Shown here piece after piece: positions 26,346 through 33,844 of a stretch of DNA of 64,000 nt. The first letter of the stretch is position 1. Each line of letters starts with the position of its first letter. Origin of the DNA: Desulfovibrio sp. X2 (GTDB lineage: Bacteria; Desulfobacterota; Desulfovibrionia; Desulfovibrionales; Desulfovibrionaceae). The stretch lies in assembly GCF_000422205.1 (NCBI RefSeq), contig NZ_ATHV01000018.1:1-64000 (forward strand), given 5' to 3'. Both the position numbers and the translations under genes were made by a program. The notes beneath the pieces were generated by a model. The model was not told where the DNA came from, did no database searches, and worked only from the letters and a program-made list of their open reading frames with translations.

Positions 26346-27499
26346 CGGAGGTCACGCGCCACGAGCGCATGGCGGACGTCGGCCCCCTGGCCTGGGACGC
26401 CTGCCTGCCCGGCGAACTCGAGGACCACGCCTGCTACCAGGCCACGGAATCGTCCGGGCTCCCCGGGTTCAGCCTCTTCTACCTTGCGGTGCGCGAGGGC
26501 GGCGAGGTGCTCGCCGTGGCCCCCGCCTTCGTCACGGACTACAGCCTGGACACCACCGTGCGCGGTCCCTGGAAGAGACCCGCCTCGGCCCTGGTCCGCC
26601 TTTTTCCGCGCCTGTTGCGCCTGCGGCTCGCCTGCCTCGGATCGCCCGTGGCCGAGCGCTGCCACCTGGGCTTCGCGCCGAGCGTCGCGGCAGGAGACCG
26701 TCCGGCCCTGGCCGCGCTCCTCTTCGAGGGGCTCGAGACGCTTGCGCGCGGGCAGGGGGCACGGCTCACCGCGGCCAAGGACGTGGCCGACAACGATCTG
26801 CCGCTCCTGTCCGGGGCCCTGGCGCGCGGCTACCACCGCCTGCCGAGCCTGCCCGGCGCGTCCCTGCCCCTGCCGTTTCCCGACCTGGAGGCCTACCTCT
26901 CGTCCCTCGGCAGGGCCACGCGCAAGAACATGCGCCGCAGGCTGCGCGCCGCGCAGGGCAGGGTCACGGTCGAGCGGCGGGAGGCGATAGACGACGTGCT
27001 TCCCGAGATCGCCGCCCTGTACGAGGAGACCCTGGCGCGCAGCGACATGCAGTTCGAGCGGCTGCCCGCCGCCTGGTTCCGGGAGATGCTCTCCCGCATG
27101 CCCGGCAGGGCCTCCTGCGTGCTCTACCGCGTGGACGGCCGCCTCGCCGCCTTCAACCTCGTGCTCGAGAACCGGCACGCGCTGCTCGACAAGTTCTTCG
27201 GCATGCGCGCCGACCTCGGGCGCGAGCACGGGCTGTACTTCGTCAGCTGGCTGGAGAACGTCCGCCGCTGCATCGAGCGCGGCCTGCCCGTCTACGTCAG
27301 CGGCCAGGCAGGATACGAGGCCAAGCTCCGCCTGGGCAGCCGCCTCGCGCCCAACTGGCTCCTCTTCCGCCACGGCAATCCTGTCCTGAACGGGCTGCTG
27401 CGCCTCGTCGCCGCCTTCGCGCGGCCGGACAACTTCGATCCGGCCATTCGCGGACTCGGCCGGGCCCTCGGCCAGCCCTCCGGAAAGGAGGACGCATGA
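26342..27499 (+). CDS. FemAB/GNAT-fold acyl- or aminoacyltransferase
   Basis: A 385-residue soluble protein resembling the group described as peptidoglycan biosynthesis/recognition or GNAT (FemAB-like) proteins. Features include LGRATRKNMRRRLRAA near 200, a charged DNA- or tRNA-like basic stretch typical of FemAB relatives, and an acetyltransferase beta-strand region YRVDGRLAAFNLVLENRHALLDKFFGM with SWLENVRRCIERGL after it. FemAB relatives transfer aminoacyl groups from charged tRNA or acyl groups from CoA. GTG start overlapping the hydrolase stop; stop overlapping the next ATG. It is a strong candidate for attaching an amine or amino acid to an envelope component. Confidence 0.7.
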   Translation: MTEVTRHERMADVGPLAWDACLPGELEDHACYQATESSGLPGFSLFYLAVREGGEVLAVAPAFVTDYSLDTTVRGPWKRPASALVRLFPRLLRLRLACLGSPVAERCHLGFAPSVAAGDRPALAALLFEGLETLARGQGARLTAAKDVADNDLPLLSGALARGYHRLPSLPGASLPLPFPDLEAYLSSLGRATRKNMRRRLRAAQGRVTVERREAIDDVLPEIAALYEETLARSDMQFERLPAAWFREMLSRMPGRASCVLYRVDGRLAAFNLVLENRHALLDKFFGMRADLGREHGLYFVSWLENVRRCIERGLPVYVSGQAGYEAKLRLGSRLAPNWLLFRHGNPVLNGLLRLVAAFARPDNFDPAIRGLGRALGQPSGKEDA

Positions 27500-27879
27500 A
27501 CCGCCATCTCTTCGGAAGCTCCGGGACGGTTTTCCTCTGGATTCTGCTGCTCGCGGCCGACACCGGGGCCCAGCTCGCGTTCAAGCTCGGCTCGGCCTCG
27601 CTGGCCGAGGCGGCGCCCGGGGCGCACTGGCTCGCCGCGGCCGCGGGCTCGCCGTTCATCTGGCTCGGCCTGGCGTGCTACGTCTGCTCCTTCGTCCTGT
27701 GGATGAGCATCCTCAGGACGACGCCGCTGAGCCTCGCGTTCTCGCTCTCCGGGCTCGGCTACGTCAGCATCCTGCTCGCGGCGCGCGTGATCCTCGGCGA
27801 GCAGATCTCGGCCCTGCGCTGGCTCGGCGTCGGCGTCATCGTCGCCGGAGTGACCCTCCTGGCGAGCGAGGAGGAGTGA
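27496..27879 (+). CDS. SMR/EamA-like four-helix membrane protein (second copy)
   Basis: A 127-residue protein with four membrane segments and the pattern TTPLSLAFSLSGLGYVSILLAARVILGEQISALRWLGVGVI. It resembles the first copy in length and in the PLSLAF and EQ(V/I)S motifs, but the two differ too much to be a recent duplication. ATGA overlap with the transferase gene. Two such subunits in one operon fit a heterodimeric exporter or flippase. Confidence 0.83.
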   Translation: MNRHLFGSSGTVFLWILLLAADTGAQLAFKLGSASLAEAAPGAHWLAAAAGSPFIWLGLACYVCSFVLWMSILRTTPLSLAFSLSGLGYVSILLAARVILGEQISALRWLGVGVIVAGVTLLASEEE

Positions 27880-27880
27880 C

Positions 27881-28765
27881 ATGCCCTCCCGCCGCGTTCC
27901 GCTCCTGCCCGTTCTTCTCGCCGTCGCGCTCGCCGCGGTCCTGCTCGTTCCCGCTCCGGCCCGTGCCGGTGGCGAGGACAGCCCGTCCGTGAGCGCGGGG
28001 GAGCAGTACACGGCCAGGGGAAGCGTGGCGGGAGGCCCCGCGGCCGCCTCAGTGGCGCGCACGAGCCTCATTGCCTCCGCGCTGCCCTTCACCCTGGAAT
28101 ACGACCTGGACAGGTATTCCTGGCGCGACGCTGACCGCCTTCCCTTCGTGCGCGCCGGGCGGGAGCCGTGGAAGACGCTGCACCTCCTCACCCTGGACCT
28201 CGACTACGCGGGGAAGCTTGTCGGGAAGACCGGCTTCTTCACCGAGCTCGAGGGCTATTCGGGGTTCGAGAGCGAGACGGCGGGCTCGCTCGGCGCGAAC
28301 CTGAGCGGCGGGCTCACCTACCAGCTGCTTCCCGACCTGACGGCAGGCGCGGGCGCCACGCTCGAGCTGCGGCCCGTCGATCGGGTGCTCAGCCCCATCC
28401 TCATGCTGAACTGGCGGGACGCCTCGTCGGAAGGCTTCTCCGCCAGCCTCGGCTATCCGGAAAACACCCTGGCCTACCGCCTGAACCCCGCGCTCGACTT
28501 CCGCCTGGCGCAGACCTACGACGATTCCTTCTACCGCCTCGCGGACGACAGCGGCGTGGACAGGGGACGCTATCTCGAGGTCATGGACACGGTCGTGGGC
28601 CTGTATGCGGACTATTCCCCGCTGCCGCATCTGACGTGCACCATCGGTCTGCAGTATACCCTGGGCCGCAGGTTCGATTTCTACGGCAGCGACGGCAACA
28701 AACGCGACGCCGTCTCCTTCGGAAGCGCGCCGGGAGGCTACATCTCCGTGAACTATGCCTTCTGA
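27881..28765 (+). CDS. Predicted outer-membrane beta-barrel protein
   Basis: A 294-residue protein with a signal peptide (1-28, ending ARA-G). Alternating hydrophobic strands follow, and the C-terminus is the Phe-ending strand SVNYAF recognised by the BAM machinery. Aromatic girdle residues recur about every 10-12 positions, consistent with 10-14 strands. I do not recognise a named family. It begins one base after the previous stop, so it closes the coupled cluster. It may receive, modify or display the product made by the upstream enzymes. Confidence 0.75.
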   Translation: MPSRRVPLLPVLLAVALAAVLLVPAPARAGGEDSPSVSAGEQYTARGSVAGGPAAASVARTSLIASALPFTLEYDLDRYSWRDADRLPFVRAGREPWKTLHLLTLDLDYAGKLVGKTGFFTELEGYSGFESETAGSLGANLSGGLTYQLLPDLTAGAGATLELRPVDRVLSPILMLNWRDASSEGFSASLGYPENTLAYRLNPALDFRLAQTYDDSFYRLADDSGVDRGRYLEVMDTVVGLYADYSPLPHLTCTIGLQYTLGRRFDFYGSDGNKRDAVSFGSAPGGYISVNYAF

Positions 28766-28800
28766 CGCGGCCTGCCCGGCAGAGGACGATCCGGCTGGCC

Positions 28801-28817
28801 CCTAAGCCGCCGCTAAG
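28801..28817 (+). promoter_or_regulatory. PmrA-like box before the Cys-rich gene
   Basis: CCTAAG-N5-GCTAAG, followed by about 38 bases that align to the flank of the 8125 site with one 2-nt gap. It lies between the cluster's last gene and the next small gene, so that gene has its own entry into the same regulon. Confidence 0.5.
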
Positions 28818-28979
28818 TTTCGCGCCGCAGCCTGCCGGGATCGGGCCCTGTTCCCGGCGCAGTCTATGAAGTTTTGCGGGCAGGGCCTTTTGAGCTTGCC
28901 GTCCGCCGTCATGGCGCACGCTGACGAAGAACGGCCGCACGGGCGCGCCCCGCCCCGACCGCCGAACAAGGAGCTTTGC

Positions 28980-29390
28980 ATGGCCTTTATCAACCAGGAC
29001 GACAACGGATGCCTTTCCCCCGCCGCAGGGGTGTCGGAACGGTTCCAGCGCATCTTCTCCGCGGCCGCAGGCCTTCTCAGGGAGTCCCGCTTCCTGCTCC
29101 ACGCCGTGGGCAAGTCGCGGCGCTTCCTGCTGGTGCATTTCAGGAAGGAGTACGTGCGCAGGCAGCTCTCCGGGCGCTCGGGCGGCTGCCGCCAGTGCGG
29201 GACCTGCTGCAACCTCCTCTTCACCTGCCCCATGCTGACCACGCACAGGACGTGCCTCGCCTACGGCACCTGCCGCCCCGAGGCCTGCAAGGTCTTCCCC
29301 ATAGACCGGCGGGACATCGACGAAGTGGCGACCTGCGGCGGCCGCTGCGGCTACACCTTCGACCGCGATCCGCCCAGCCCCGGCAACTAG
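28980..29390 (+). CDS. YkgJ-like Cys-rich metal/cluster-binding protein
   Basis: A 136-residue protein with eleven cysteines in its last 70 residues: CRQCGTCCNLLFTCP opens the block, followed by CLAYGTC, EACKVFP and ATCGGRCGY. This resembles YkgJ/CxxCxxCC-type proteins thought to bind zinc or an iron-sulfur cluster. The N-terminal half is basic and helical. AAGGAG six bases upstream favours this start; an in-frame ATG at 28866 would add 38 residues but lacks a ribosome site. The promoter shares a 54-bp block with the PAP2 gene, so it probably belongs to the same regulon. Function unknown. Confidence 0.72.
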   Translation: MAFINQDDNGCLSPAAGVSERFQRIFSAAAGLLRESRFLLHAVGKSRRFLLVHFRKEYVRRQLSGRSGGCRQCGTCCNLLFTCPMLTTHRTCLAYGTCRPEACKVFPIDRRDIDEVATCGGRCGYTFDRDPPSPGN

Positions 29391-29458
29391 GCGGGCGTCC
29401 CGCCATCCCCCCCGCACCGCGACGCGGGCGACGAACGGAGATGCCGTCCTCGTCAAAA

Positions 29459-29500
29459 AAACAGAAAGGCGGCCCGCTGTTTCGGACCGCCTTTCTGTTT
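29459..29500. terminator. Bidirectional rho-independent terminator
   Basis: Two 14-nt arms (29459-29472 and 29487-29500) are perfectly complementary around a 14-nt loop. An A-run leads in and TTT follows the stem, so it can end both the Cys-rich gene and the leftward htpX transcript. Confidence 0.85.
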
Positions 29501-29613
29501 CACTCCATGCGCTTGGTGCAGCAATTCGACGTTTGGAACTAATGACGAATCTGTCCCGGCCGACGTCCTTCCGCCCCGCGTCTTCTCCCTATCCCTTCAG
29601 CGCGTAGCGTCGC

Positions 29614-30465
29614 CTAGCGCTGTCCGGCCATGGCGCGCAGGCGGGCGATGCGCTCCTCGGTGGGCGGGTGGGTGGAGAACCAGCGGCCGAGCGAGGCGCC
29701 GCTGAAGGGGCTGACGATGAACATGTTCTCGGTGCTGGGGTTGGCCTGCAGCGGCACGCGGCGGCTGCTCGCCTCGAGCTTGCCGAGGGCGGAGGCCAGG
29801 GCCAGGGGGGTGCCGGAGATGCGCGCGCCCGTGGCGTCGGCCAGGAATTCGCGCGAGCGGGAGATGGCCATCTGGATGAGGGTGGCGGCCAGGGGGGCGA
29901 AGAGGGCCATGGCGATGAGCGCCAGGGGGTTGCCGCCCTCGTCGTCGCGTCCGGAAAAGCCGCCGAAGATGGCGGACCAGCGGGCGATGCTGGCCAGGAC
30001 CATGATCACGGAGGCGAGCACGGCGGCCACGGTCTGGATGAGGATGTCGCGGTTGAGCACGTGTCCGAGCTCGTGGGAGAGCACGCCGCGCAGCTCCTCG
30101 GGCGAGAGGGTGCGCACGATGCCCTCGGTGACGGCGACCACGGCGTTTTGCGGGTTGCGGCCGGTGGCGAAGGCGTTGGGCGCCTGCTGCGGGATGATGA
30201 CCAGGCGGGGCTTGGGGATGCCCGCGTTGCGGGCCAGGTCCTCGACCATGGCGTGCAGCCCGGGCGCGTCCTCGGGCGCCAGCTCGCGGGCGCGGTACAT
30301 GGAGAGGACGATCTTGTCCGAGAACCAGTAGCTGCCCACGTTCATGACCAGGGCGAGGACGAAGGCGATCATGAGGCCGCTGCGGCCTCCCATGGCCTGG
30401 CCGATGAGCAGGATGATGGCGGTGAGCGCTCCGAGCAGGAGCGCGGTCTTCAGTTGGCTCGTCAT
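29614..30465 (-). CDS. htpX: Membrane zinc metalloprotease HtpX
   Basis: A 283-residue M48-family protease with two N-terminal membrane helices (5-25, 28-48) and two more near 145-200. The zinc site is HELGH (131-135) with Glu206 in SRSREFLAD as third ligand. It degrades misfolded inner-membrane proteins from the cytosolic side. It lies 67 bp downstream of hsp20 on the same strand, so both likely share the heat-inducible transcript. A start ribosome site (GGAG) is present upstream. Confidence 0.97.
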   Translation of the reverse strand: MTSQLKTALLLGALTAIILLIGQAMGGRSGLMIAFVLALVMNVGSYWFSDKIVLSMYRARELAPEDAPGLHAMVEDLARNAGIPKPRLVIIPQQAPNAFATGRNPQNAVVAVTEGIVRTLSPEELRGVLSHELGHVLNRDILIQTVAAVLASVIMVLASIARWSAIFGGFSGRDDEGGNPLALIAMALFAPLAATLIQMAISRSREFLADATGARISGTPLALASALGKLEASSRRVPLQANPSTENMFIVSPFSGASLGRWFSTHPPTEERIARLRAMAGQR

Positions 30466-30532
30466 TTCGTGTCGTCTCCTCGGGAGGGGATGTCTCTCGG
30501 GATTTTTCCGCTGAGGGGAGCGGCGCGCGCCG

Positions 30533-30991
30533 CTAGTCGCGCGAGCTGATGGGGATCTGGCGGCTGGCCTGGGCAGCCGGCTTCCTGGGCACCGTGATGG
30601 TCAGGAGGCCGTTGCGCAGCACGGCGCGGATGCCCGCCGGGTCCAGCCCCTTGGGCAGGACGAAGCGGCGGGCGAAGGGGCCGTAGGAGCGCTCCAGGGT
30701 GTGGTAGACCGGCTCCTGGACGTCCTTTTCCAGGCGGCGCTCGCCGTGCAGCCAGAGGTCGCGGCCTTTGACCTCGAGGACCACGTCGGGGAGGCTGAGG
30801 CCGGGCAGGTCGATGAGCAGGGTCACTGCCTCGACGGTCTCGAAGACGTCGGCCCGGGGCCGCCAGACGTAGGCGCCCTCGGGTGCGGCCGGGTGCCCGC
30901 CCCCCGCTCCGGGGAGCGCTTCCTGGAGGATGTCCATGCGCTCCTTGGGGTCTTCGACGAGTATCCAGGGATTCCAGTTCTGCTTGCCCAT
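30533..30991 (-). CDS. Small heat-shock protein Hsp20
   Basis: A 152-residue alpha-crystallin-type holdase. The crystallin domain spans about 44-140 (WRPRADVFETVEAVTLLIDLPGL...YGPFARRFVLPKGLDP...NGLLTITVPRK). The C-terminal IPI motif (in RQIPISS) supports oligomerisation. The ribosome site is weak (AGATGG). It is followed by htpX, giving a small envelope and protein stress operon. Confidence 0.95.
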   Translation of the reverse strand: MGKQNWNPWILVEDPKERMDILQEALPGAGGGHPAAPEGAYVWRPRADVFETVEAVTLLIDLPGLSLPDVVLEVKGRDLWLHGERRLEKDVQEPVYHTLERSYGPFARRFVLPKGLDPAGIRAVLRNGLLTITVPRKPAAQASRQIPISSRD

Positions 30992-31038
30992 GCGTGCACC
31001 ATCTCTCGGGAAATCCGGCCGTGCCGGGTCTTGACCAT

Positions 31039-31067
31039 TTCATAGCCATTTGGCGGCAAGATCACAA
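31039..31067 (-). promoter_or_regulatory. Promoter for hsp20-htpX
   Basis: Leftward TTGTGA (31067-31062), 17-bp spacer, TATGAA (31044-31039). Transcription would begin about 40 bases before hsp20. I see no CIRCE element; overlap with a sigma-32-type site is possible. Confidence 0.5.
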
Positions 31068-31107
31068 GATGATAAGGGGAAAAGGCCGCCTGTCAACGCC
31101 GCTCGTC

Positions 31108-31136
31108 TTGCAAACGCCGCTTCACGCGGGTACCTT
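31108..31136 (+). promoter_or_regulatory. Possible promoter for pfk
   Basis: TTGCAA (31108-31113), 17 bases, TACCTT. It is divergent from the hsp20 promoter. The -10 is weak. Confidence 0.3.
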
Positions 31137-31178
31137 TTTTCGGCTGCGACCGAACGAACACGCACCAGGAGTTGGACC

Positions 31179-32495
31179 ATGCCCCAGGAAATGACCTGCC
31201 TGCCCCTGCCGGCCCTTCCGGACGACCTGTCCATTCCGGTGCTGGGCACGGCCAAGATTCCCTCGGGCCTGCGCTACGGGCATTTCGTCCCGGACGGGAG
31301 CAGCGTCTTCGTCTTCGCCAACGCGGCGGACGTGCCGCCGGGCGGCTGCAACCCGACGCTGCAGATGGCGGGGCCGCGCGAGCGCATCTATTTCGATCCG
31401 GCCAAGACGCACTGCGCCATCGTCACCTGCGGCGGGCTCTGCCCGGGCATCAACGACGTGATCCGGGCCATCGTGCTCGAGGCGCACCACAACTACGGCG
31501 TGCATTCGGTCATGGGCATCCGCTACGGGCTCGAGGGCTTCATCGCGGAGCACGGCCACGAGCCCATGGAGCTGACCCCGGCGTCGGTGTCGAGCATCCA
31601 CGAGTTCGGGGGCACCATCCTCGGCTCCTCGCGCGGGCCGCAGTCCGTGGAGCGCATCGTGGACTTCCTGGAGCGCAGGAACATCTCCTGCCTGTTCGTC
31701 ATCGGCGGCGACGGGACCATGCGCGCGGCCGCGAAGATCACCGAGGAGATCGAGAAGCGCAGGGTGAAGATCTCGGTGGTCTGCATCCCCAAGACCATCG
31801 ACAACGACATCAACTTCGTCGCCCAGACCTTCGGCTTCGACACCGCGGTGGAGCAGGCCACGCTGGCCATCCGCTGCGCCCACACCGAGGCCCTGGGCGC
31901 GCCGAACGGCATCGGCCTGGTCAAGGTCATGGGGCGCGAGGCGGGGTTCATCGCGGCGCAGAGCTCGCTGGCCCTGCGCGACGTGGATTTCGTGCTCGTG
32001 CCCGAGGATCCCTTCGAGCTGTACGGCGAGAACGGCTTCCTGGCCGCGCTCACGCGGCGGCTGAGGCTTCGGCGCCACGCGGTGATCATGCTCGCCGAGG
32101 GCGCGGGGCAGCACCTGCTGCAGGCAACGGACGAGAGGGACGCCTCGGGCAACGTGCGGCTCGGGGACATCGCCGCGCTGCTCATCCAGGAGATCGACGC
32201 GCACATGGCCCGCGAGGGCATCGAGCACACGCTCAAGTACATCGACCCGAGCTACATGGTGCGCTCGGTTCCGGCCAATCCCAACGACTGCATCTACTGC
32301 AGCTTCCTGGGCCAGAACGCCGTGCACGCGGCCATGGCCGGGAAGACCGCGCTGGTCGTCTCCAAGTGGAACGGCTACTACGTGCACATGCCGCTCTCCA
32401 TGCTGACCCACGGCCGCAAGCGCATCGACGTCACCTCGAACTACTGGAGCAGCGTGCTTCAGAGCACCGGACAATACGTCTATTTCCAGGGCTGA
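31179..32495 (+). CDS. 6-phosphofructokinase, ATP-type with PKTIDND motif
   Basis: A 438-residue phosphofructokinase of the long group found in plants, spirochaetes and Desulfovibrio-like bacteria. It has CGGLCPGIND for nucleotide binding, GGDGT (176-180) and PKTIDND with Lys205. Gly at the first site with Lys at the second is the combination of plant-type ATP enzymes; PPi enzymes carry GGDDS with the same Lys. It phosphorylates fructose 6-phosphate in glycolysis. AGGAG eight bases before this ATG sets the start; the frame is open upstream. A cobT gene follows after 77 bp. Confidence 0.9.
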   Translation: MPQEMTCLPLPALPDDLSIPVLGTAKIPSGLRYGHFVPDGSSVFVFANAADVPPGGCNPTLQMAGPRERIYFDPAKTHCAIVTCGGLCPGINDVIRAIVLEAHHNYGVHSVMGIRYGLEGFIAEHGHEPMELTPASVSSIHEFGGTILGSSRGPQSVERIVDFLERRNISCLFVIGGDGTMRAAAKITEEIEKRRVKISVVCIPKTIDNDINFVAQTFGFDTAVEQATLAIRCAHTEALGAPNGIGLVKVMGREAGFIAAQSSLALRDVDFVLVPEDPFELYGENGFLAALTRRLRLRRHAVIMLAEGAGQHLLQATDERDASGNVRLGDIAALLIQEIDAHMAREGIEHTLKYIDPSYMVRSVPANPNDCIYCSFLGQNAVHAAMAGKTALVVSKWNGYYVHMPLSMLTHGRKRIDVTSNYWSSVLQSTGQYVYFQG

Positions 32496-32497
32496 GC

Positions 32498-32519
32498 GCG
32501 GGCCCCGGCCGGGGCCCGC
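32498..32519. repeat. 22-bp perfect palindrome between pfk and cobT
   Basis: An exact 11+11 GC palindrome beginning directly after the pfk stop. No T-run follows, so it may only slow transcription or stabilise the pfk message. Confidence 0.4.
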
Positions 32520-32572
32520 CGCCCGCATCACCCGCTACACCCCCCGTTCGCGCTCGAATCCAAGGAGGCTTC

Positions 32573-33634
32573 ATGCGTTCGCGTCTTGACGAGACCATCC
32601 GTTCCGTTCTGCCTGCCGACCTCACCCTCAAGGAACAGGGGCAGGCGCATCTGGACGACCTGACCAAGCCCAAGGGCAGCCTCGGCCGCCTGGAGGAGAT
32701 CGCCCTGAAGCTCTGGCTGGTGGGGCAGGGCAAGGCGCCCGAAGCCTTTCCCGCGCGCGTCTACACCGTCGCCGGGGACCACGGCGTGGTCGAGGAGGGC
32801 GTTTCCCTCTACCCGCAGGAAGTCACGCGGCAGATGGTCATGAACATCGCCGGGGGCGGCGCGGGCATCAGCGTGCTCTCCCGGGTGAACGGGGTGGAGC
32901 TGAAGGTCGTGGACGCGGGCTCCGTGGGCGGGACCTATCCGGAGCAGGCAAACCTGATCCAGAGGAAGATCGCCCAGGGCACGGCGAACATGGCCAAGGG
33001 CCCGGCCATGACCGAGGAGCAGTGCCTGCAGGCCCTGTGCCTGGGGCTGGACCTGGCCGAGGAGAGCGAGCGCGACGGGATCCGGGCCGTGGGCACCGGC
33101 GACATGGGCATCGGCAACACCACGCCGTCCACGGCGCTCTTCTGCGCCTTCCTCGGACTCGCGCCGGAGGAGATCACGGGCCCGGGCGCCGGGCTCGACG
33201 CATGGGGCGTGACGCACAAGACCAAGGTCATCGCGCGGGCACTCGAGGTGAACAAGGCGGCCAAGGCCAAGGGGCCGCTGGCCGTGCTCGCGGCGCTCGG
33301 CGGCTACGAGATCGCGACGCTCGCGGGCCTCATCATCGGCTGCGCCTCGCGCGGCATCCCGGTGGCGGTGGACGGCTTCATCTCCAGCGCGGCCTACGTC
33401 TCGGCCCTGAACCTCTGCCCCACGGTGCAGCACTACTGCTTCCTGTCCCACGCCTCGGCCGAGCCGGGCTTCATGCGCATCTGCAAGGCGCTGCACGCGC
33501 GCCCGCTGCTGGACCTGGACTTCCGTCTGGGCGAGGGCACGGGCGCGGCCGTGGCCCTGCACCTCATGCGCTGCGCCTGCGCCATGTGGAACGAAATGGC
33601 CACCTTCTCCTCCGCGGGCGTGAGCAACGCGTAG
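32573..33634 (+). CDS. cobT: Nicotinate-nucleotide:dimethylbenzimidazole phosphoribosyltransferase
   Basis: A 353-residue CobT of normal length. It makes alpha-ribazole phosphate for the lower ligand of cobalamin. Recognisable stretches are LTKPKGSLGRLEE, GDHGV, GTGDMGIGNTTPS, DGFISSAAY and LGEGTGA with the catalytic Glu321. AAGGAGG gives a strong start. No other cobalamin gene and no cobalamin riboswitch is adjacent. Confidence 0.97.
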   Translation: MRSRLDETIRSVLPADLTLKEQGQAHLDDLTKPKGSLGRLEEIALKLWLVGQGKAPEAFPARVYTVAGDHGVVEEGVSLYPQEVTRQMVMNIAGGGAGISVLSRVNGVELKVVDAGSVGGTYPEQANLIQRKIAQGTANMAKGPAMTEEQCLQALCLGLDLAEESERDGIRAVGTGDMGIGNTTPSTALFCAFLGLAPEEITGPGAGLDAWGVTHKTKVIARALEVNKAAKAKGPLAVLAALGGYEIATLAGLIIGCASRGIPVAVDGFISSAAYVSALNLCPTVQHYCFLSHASAEPGFMRICKALHARPLLDLDFRLGEGTGAAVALHLMRCACAMWNEMATFSSAGVSNA

Positions 33635-33683
33635 GAGCAACCCGCAGCATCGGACGATGGACGGAAGAAATATCCGATAAAGG

Positions 33684-33716
33684 GGGGCGCGGAATGATTC
33701 CGCGCCCCTCTTTCTT
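33684..33716 (+). terminator. Rho-independent terminator after cobT
   Basis: A perfect 12-bp stem (33684-33695, 33697-33708) with a single-base loop on paper, followed by TCTTTCTTT. Confidence 0.85.
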
Positions 33717-33842
33717 TCGGACCGTCCGAAAAGCGCCGGATGCAAGGCGCACAAAAAGCTCAGGCCCGGCGCGTATTGTCACATACGCGCCGGGCCTGAG
33801 CTTTTCGCAGCAACGCCGCGGACGGCGTTTTTCAGCGGTCCG
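33717..33842. repeat. Nested long hairpin element between cobT and alaS
   Basis: The core is a perfect 23-bp stem (33754-33776 and 33783-33805) around TGTCAC. Outside it, CGGACCG pairs with CGGTCCG and AAAAGCGCCG nearly pairs with CGGCGTTTTT, so the whole 125 bp can fold into one cruciform. An unpaired GATGCAAGGCGCAC sits on the left only. It could serve as terminator for both converging genes, but its size suggests a dispersed intergenic repeat. Confidence 0.6.
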
Positions 33843-33844
33843 GG

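Noticed and set aside
27881-28765. Barrel protein as a TonB receptor or porin
   Set aside because: Far too short for a receptor, no plug domain, and no porin-family signature recognised.
32496-32572. Cobalamin riboswitch before cobT
   Set aside because: The gap is 77 bp, too short, and has no B12-box-like sequence; only a GC palindrome is present.
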